Both the position numbers and the translations under genes were made by a program. The notes below the pieces were generated by a model that saw only the letters and a program-made list of their open reading frames with translations, was not told the origin of the DNA and did not search any database. Below are positions 11,730 through 15,260 of a stretch of 15,260 nucleotides of DNA, piece after piece. The stretch is from Clostridia bacterium (lineage in GTDB: Bacteria > Bacillota_A > Clostridia > Christensenellales > CAG-138): positions 1 through 15,260 of the forward strand of contig JAFZCW010000028.1 of NCBI GenBank assembly GCA_017556125.1, read 5' to 3'. Within the stretch, counting starts at the first letter, position 1, and every line of letters starts with the position of its first letter.

Positions 11730-14456
11730 TCAGACGACCTCGCCGCGCTTGCGCATCTGGGCTCTTCTGATCGCTTTCCCAAGTTCAAAGACCGGGATCG
11801 CGGATACCGCGAGCAGGACCGAAATGGCAAGTTCCTTCGGCTGGAATGTCCCCGGCTCGATGCCGAACACGGTGCAGAGGCCGGGAATATAGATTGCTGC
11901 AAGCGTCATCGCGACCGTGACGACCGTTGCGCCGACGAGCCACCAGTTCGTGTTTTTCAGCATGTCCTTTGACAGGATCGATCCGATCCGCGAACGCATG
12001 TTGATCGCGCAGATCATTTCCGCAAAGTTTACGGTCAGGAACGCCATGGCCATCGCATTGACGCATTCCGCTCCGGTGAACAGGATCTGTCCGGTCGGGT
12101 TTTCAAGCCGGAAACCGATGAAGTAGGAAGCGAGCTCGATCAGTGCGAGATAAACGCCCTGCCAGACCATGTCGAATCCGGCGCCGTTGGAGAAGATCCC
12201 GTCCGTCGTGGGTCTCGGCTTGCGGAGCATCAGATTTCCCTCCGCTTTTTCCATGCCTAGCGCAAGGCCGGGCAGCGAGTCGGTCACCATGTTTACCCAT
12301 AGCAGATGTACGGGAGACAGGATCGTAAAGTGCAGGATGGAGGCAACAAACATGATGATGATTTCCGCCATGTTGGTGGAAAGCTGGAACTGAAGCACCT
12401 TCAGAACGTTATCGTAGATCTTTCTGCCTTCTTCGACCGCATTCACGATCGTCGCGAAGTTGTCGTCGGAAAGAACCATGTCCGCGACGCTCTTGGTCAC
12501 GTCCGTTCCGGTGATGCCCATCCCGATTCCGATATCCGCGGCCTTGATGGAAGGCGCGTCGTTGACGCCGTCTCCGGTCATCGCCGTGACCATCCCGCGT
12601 TCTTTCCACGCACGGACGATACGCGTCTTGTGTTCCGGCTGGACACGCGCGTATACCGAATACTTGAGGACCTCGTCCACCATCTCCTCGTCGGAGAATT
12701 TATCGAGCTCCGCTCCGACGATCGCCTCGGAGTCATCCGTAATGATCCCGAGATCCTTTCCGATCGCGACTGCGGTATCCTTATGGTCTCCCGTGATCAT
12801 GATCGGACGGATGCCGGCCTGGCGGCACTCGCGGATCGCGTCATATACTTCCGGACGGCAGGGATCGATCATGCCGACCAGTCCGATGAACACAAGATCC
12901 TGCTCAAGATCCTCCGGCTCCACGGAACCGGGCATTTCGTCATATTTTCTGTATGCGGCGCACAGGACGCGGAGCGCGCGGTCCGCGAACGCCTTGTTCT
13001 CCTTTTCGATGGAAGCCCGGAATTCATCCGTCATCGGGAATTCCGTCCCGTCCTGCAGATACCTGCTGCAGCGCGAAATCATGACGTCGCACGCACCCTT
13101 GGTATACTGGATGATGTCTTCGCCGTCCTTATGGATGGTGGACATCATCTTCCTCATGGAATCGAACGGAGCTTCCCCGACACGCGGCTGTTCCGCCTCA
13201 ATGACAGGCTTCGGCATCCCGAGCTTGTTCGCGTAGTTGACAAGCGCGCATTCCGTCGGCTCACCGGTCGCTTCCGAGGCTCCCTCCTGCAGTTCCGCGT
13301 CGGAACAGAGCGCCATCGCCCTTCCAAGCAGAAGCTCATCGGAGGTGAAGGCGTCCACGACCGTCATCTTGTTCTGCGTAAGCGTTCCGGTCTTATCCGA
13401 GCAGATGATCTGCGTGCAGCCGAGGGTTTCGACGGCAGTCAGTTTCCGGATCAGCGCCTGGCGTTTGCTCATCGCGGTGACGCCGATCGACAGGATGATC
13501 GTAACGACGGCGGGAAGTCCTTCCGGAATCGCGGCAACGGCAAGCGCGATCGCAGCGATGAACGTTTTCAGCCCCGCGTCACCGAGCATGCTCCACGAAA
13601 AGCCCTCCGAGGACAGAAGAACGGATTCCACCATTCCGACCACAAACACCAGGATACAGATCCCGAGAACAAGCTTGGTAAGGAACTTGGAGAGTTCCGC
13701 CATCTTTTTCTGGAGCGGTGTCTGCTCCTTTTCCGCCATGGAGAGCGCGTCCGCGATCTTTCCGATCTCCGTGTCCATGCCGGCAGCGGTCACAACGGCC
13801 TTTCCTCTTCCGTAAACGATCGTGGAACCGCTGTAGACCATGTTGTGCCTGTCGCCGAGCGGTACCTCTTTCCCGGGCTCGCGGCACATCAGCACATCGA
13901 TCGCCTTCTGGACCGGGACGGATTCGCCGGTCAGCGCAGCTTCTTCAGCCTGCATACTGTGCGCTTCGATGACGCGGCAGTCTGCCGGGACGGCGTCTCC
14001 CGCTTCCAAGACGACCACGTCTCCGACCACGACGTCTTCGCTCTTGATGACGACGACTTTCCTGTCGCGCAGGACCTTGCTTGTCGCGGCAGTCATCTCC
14101 ATGAGCGCGTCCATGGCCGCTTCCGCCTTGCTCTCCTGAACAAGGCTCATGATGGTATTGATGATGACGACGACCAGGATGACCAATACATCCGCAAAAT
14201 CACGGAATGTGGGCCTTCCCCCCGCTTCGATCACGGCAACCACCGCCTGGATCAGCGCGGCGGCGAGCAGCATGATGATCATCGGATCCAGAATCGAATT
14301 GATAAACTTCCGGAACAGCGTTTCCTTTTCCGGTTCCTTCAGTTTGTTCTTTCCGTTCCGCTCCAGTCTTGCAGCGGCTTCTTCAGCCGTCAGACCGTGC
14401 TGGTTCGTATCCAGCTCCTTCAGGACATCCGCTGCTTCCTGATAATAACGTTCCAT
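11730..14456 (-). CDS. P-type cation ATPase (P2A, Ca2+/Mn2+ type), probable Mn2+ exporter
   Basis: This 908-residue membrane pump has the full P-type set: N-terminal cation-ATPase domain (1-60), actuator TGES at 176-179, phosphorylated D354 in CSDKTGTLT, nucleotide-domain KGACD (453-457) and hinge TGDGVNDAP (627-635). There are about ten membrane helices. Residues matching the two SERCA ion sites are present: PEGLP (311-315), N695 and E698 in STNMAEI, N722/T725/D726 in VNMVTDS, and an acidic residue in VNFAEMICAIN. By family it exports Ca2+ or Mn2+ from the cytosol using ATP. The yybP-ykoY riboswitch upstream, which senses Mn2+, points to manganese efflux, as inferred for the Lactococcus yoaB ATPase. 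GGGAGG (complement of 14462-14467) lies 5 bases before the ATG. The gene is monocistronic and ends near a bidirectional terminator. Confidence 0.94.
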   Translation of the reverse strand: MERYYQEAADVLKELDTNQHGLTAEEAAARLERNGKNKLKEPEKETLFRKFINSILDPMIIMLLAAALIQAVVAVIEAGGRPTFRDFADVLVILVVVIINTIMSLVQESKAEAAMDALMEMTAATSKVLRDRKVVVIKSEDVVVGDVVVLEAGDAVPADCRVIEAHSMQAEEAALTGESVPVQKAIDVLMCREPGKEVPLGDRHNMVYSGSTIVYGRGKAVVTAAGMDTEIGKIADALSMAEKEQTPLQKKMAELSKFLTKLVLGICILVFVVGMVESVLLSSEGFSWSMLGDAGLKTFIAAIALAVAAIPEGLPAVVTIILSIGVTAMSKRQALIRKLTAVETLGCTQIICSDKTGTLTQNKMTVVDAFTSDELLLGRAMALCSDAELQEGASEATGEPTECALVNYANKLGMPKPVIEAEQPRVGEAPFDSMRKMMSTIHKDGEDIIQYTKGACDVMISRCSRYLQDGTEFPMTDEFRASIEKENKAFADRALRVLCAAYRKYDEMPGSVEPEDLEQDLVFIGLVGMIDPCRPEVYDAIRECRQAGIRPIMITGDHKDTAVAIGKDLGIITDDSEAIVGAELDKFSDEEMVDEVLKYSVYARVQPEHKTRIVRAWKERGMVTAMTGDGVNDAPSIKAADIGIGMGITGTDVTKSVADMVLSDDNFATIVNAVEEGRKIYDNVLKVLQFQLSTNMAEIIIMFVASILHFTILSPVHLLWVNMVTDSLPGLALGMEKAEGNLMLRKPRPTTDGIFSNGAGFDMVWQGVYLALIELASYFIGFRLENPTGQILFTGAECVNAMAMAFLTVNFAEMICAINMRSRIGSILSKDMLKNTNWWLVGATVVTVAMTLAAIYIPGLCTVFGIEPGTFQPKELAISVLLAVSAIPVFELGKAIRRAQMRKRGEVV

Positions 14457-14511
14457 TCAAACCTCCCGCATCCATCGTTGACAAAACAGGGAAAAACATG
14501 CCCGTACATTC

Positions 14512-14550
14512 AAAAAAAAGCCTTAACATTCTCGCCAGAAAATGTTAAGG
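14512..14550 (-). terminator. Riboswitch-controlled terminator in the ATPase leader
   Basis: On the minus strand CCTTAACATT (complement of 14541-14550) pairs perfectly with AATGTTAAGG (complement of 14521-14530) over a 10-base loop, followed by C and eight T's. It lies 55 bases before the ATPase ATG, after the aptamer. Its 5' arm CCTTAAC is the same sequence that closes the aptamer P1 stem, so the two structures are mutually exclusive. Confidence 0.88.
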
Positions 14551-14640
14551 TCTCGTTTGCGTCTTGAAAAGAGCACCGCATACCAGCCGGGAGCTCCGGC
14601 GGCTGTTGACATGCGGTCGAAAAACTACTCCCCTGTAACC
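14544..14640 (-). promoter_or_regulatory. yybP-ykoY (Mn2+-sensing) riboswitch aptamer
   Basis: The minus strand carries the hallmark 5' element GGTTACAGGGGAGTAG (complement of 14625-14640). A hairpin arm follows, closed by CCGCAT/ATGCGG, with GTCAACA facing CCGGCTGG around a GCCGG/CCGGC tip. The 3' element GCAAACGAGACC comes last. The P1 stem is GTTA-(C)-AGG with CCTTAAC. These are the conserved pieces of the yybP-ykoY family, which binds Mn2+ in the docked loops. Metal binding should stabilise P1, take CCTTAAC away from the terminator, and switch the ATPase on. Confidence 0.88.
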
Positions 14641-14645
14641 AGGTT

Positions 14646-14674
14646 AAAATATCATGAACAATGCCAAAAGTCAA
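14646..14674 (-). promoter_or_regulatory. Promoter of the riboswitch-ATPase transcript
   Basis: On the minus strand, TTGACT (complement of 14669-14674), a 17-base spacer and TATTTT (complement of 14646-14651) would start transcription at about 14640, exactly at the first base of the aptamer's P1 region. Confidence 0.75.
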
Positions 14675-14703
14675 GAAACAATCCCTGCGAAAGGGGTTAC
14701 AAT
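14675..14703 (+). promoter_or_regulatory. Possible promoter of the last lipoprotein gene
   Basis: GAAACA (14675-14680), a 17-base spacer and TACAAT (14698-14703) give a weak -35 with a fair -10, about 60 bases before the ATG. It sits back to back with the riboswitch promoter. Confidence 0.35.
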
Positions 14704-14763
14704 TCTCTTAGGCGGAACAACGGACGATAGCGGCATCCACCCTGTTTCCGCGAGGAGTTTTAC

Positions 14764-15260
14764 ATGAGTCGGCAACCTGCAGGCACAGCCCGGAAAGCCC
14801 GGATCATCACATTTTTTAGCATCGCGTTCCTCTGCATGCTTGTTTCCGCATGCGTGGATACCGGCGCCGCCGTCTTTGAAGCGCCTGACACGCCGACACC
14901 CTCACTCCCTCCCACGCCCACGCCGGAACCGTTCACCATCTCGGTCACGGCAGAACCGGTCGTGACCGACGCCCTCGGTCAGATCGTGGAATCCGATGAG
15001 CATTATTACGACTACATCTCCTACGGGGATATGCGTGTCTACGAATACGATACCGGCACGTTCCTTGACGGCATCTGCTTCAGCAGCTATCCGGAACCGC
15101 TCGACGGAACCGTCCGGATCATTTACAGGGATCAGGACGGCAGGCTGTGCGGAGAGGGAACGCTTCACAACGCGCTCGGAACGACCGTCATGCAGCCGGG
15201 TGCGAACACCGTTTATGCCGAGATCCTGACGGACATCAGCGTTCTCGATATGGACTTCAC
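14764..15260 (+). CDS. Lipoprotein with PT-rich linker, 5' part (runs off window)
   Basis: The frame is open from ATG 14764 to the end of the window (165 codons) without a stop. GAGGAG at 14752-14757 lies 6 bases before the ATG. A basic n-region and hydrophobic stretch end in lipobox LVSAC, with C30 as the predicted lipidated residue, placing the protein on the outer face of the membrane. A short Pro/Thr linker (TPTPSLPPTPTPEP region, about 45-58) resembles those of the amidase and NlpC lipoproteins. The visible downstream part (about 75-165) is rich in Asp, Tyr and beta-type patterns (HYYDYISYGD, GTVRIIYRDQDG, GTTVMQPGANTVYAEI) and was not assigned to a family; an Ig-like or beta-sandwich surface domain is possible. 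The function is unknown. Confidence 0.82.
   Translation, partial: MSRQPAGTARKARIITFFSIAFLCMLVSACVDTGAAVFEAPDTPTPSLPPTPTPEPFTISVTAEPVVTDALGQIVESDEHYYDYISYGDMRVYEYDTGTFLDGICFSSYPEPLDGTVRIIYRDQDGRLCGEGTLHNALGTTVMQPGANTVYAEILTDISVLDMDF

Noticed and set aside
12306..14567. 753-codon open frame on the plus strand opposite the ATPase
   Set aside because: It lies almost wholly antisense to a clear P-type ATPase. Its protein is rich in Arg, His and Asp with no domain logic, and it crosses the riboswitch terminator. It is a by-product of GC-rich third codon positions.
14542..14730. 62-codon plus-strand frame upstream of the last lipoprotein
   Set aside because: It lies on the complement of the riboswitch aptamer and has no ribosome site; RNA structure on the other strand explains the sequence.
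1..15260. CRISPR array, phage genes, integrase or att sites
   Set aside because: No regularly spaced repeats, phage structural genes or integrase were seen. The tRNA-Leu 3' end is not duplicated elsewhere in the window as far as can be read.

Overview
The window is about 15 kb of moderately GC-rich bacterial chromosome. It looks like an anaerobic member of the Clostridia (Bacillota). The grounds are strong AGGAGG-type ribosome binding sites, consensus TTGACA/TATAAT promoters, a DUF4364 protein, a yybP-ykoY riboswitch, P/T/E-rich lipoproteins and small double-glycine-leader proteins. A finer placement is not possible from the sequence alone. Nothing indicates a prophage, plasmid or large island; the only mobile-element trace is a truncated IS5-type transposase.

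Layout. (1) 1-889 (+): the end of rsgA overlapping rpe. (2) 872-1426 (-): a DUF4364 winged-helix protein, convergent with and overlapping rpe. (3) 1530-3151 (+): a P-II-like small protein followed by a CPA2-type cation/proton antiporter. (4) 3159-3317 (+): tRNA-Leu(GAG) with its own consensus promoter and a terminator. (5) 3552-4343 (-): a HisJ-like PHP phosphatase, divergent from (6) 4361-4736 (+): a 61-residue protein with a double-glycine leader and a C2HC zinc-finger-like core. (7) 4793-7503 (-): a two-gene operon in which a cytosolic ParB-like/BMP-family fusion is translationally coupled to a metallophosphoesterase. (8) 7623-8010 (+): a 79-residue protein with a double-glycine leader and a LysM domain, its promoter carrying a direct repeat and an inverted repeat. 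(9) 8047-8706 (+): an IS5-type transposase N-terminal (DUF772) fragment that has its own terminator. (10) 8710-11713 (+): a cell-wall operon of two lipoproteins, an Amidase_3 and an NlpC/P60 enzyme with a second, degenerate NlpC-like half. (11) 11730-14674 (-): a P-type cation ATPase under a yybP-ykoY (Mn2+) riboswitch with a terminator expression platform. (12) 14764-15260 (+): a third lipoprotein with a PT-rich linker, running off the window.

Themes. The cell envelope is prominent: three lipoproteins, two of them wall hydrolases, plus a small LysM protein. So is cation homeostasis: the antiporter with its P-II-like partner, and the riboswitch-controlled ATPase. The most distinctive items are the two small proteins that join a bacteriocin-type double-glycine leader to a folded domain, the ParB-like/BMP fusion with its coupled phosphoesterase, the stand-alone DUF772 remnant, and the complete riboswitch circuit upstream of an ATPase with Ca2+-type binding residues. 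No intergenic stretch exceeds about 310 bases; the longest (14457-14763) is filled by the riboswitch and promoters.
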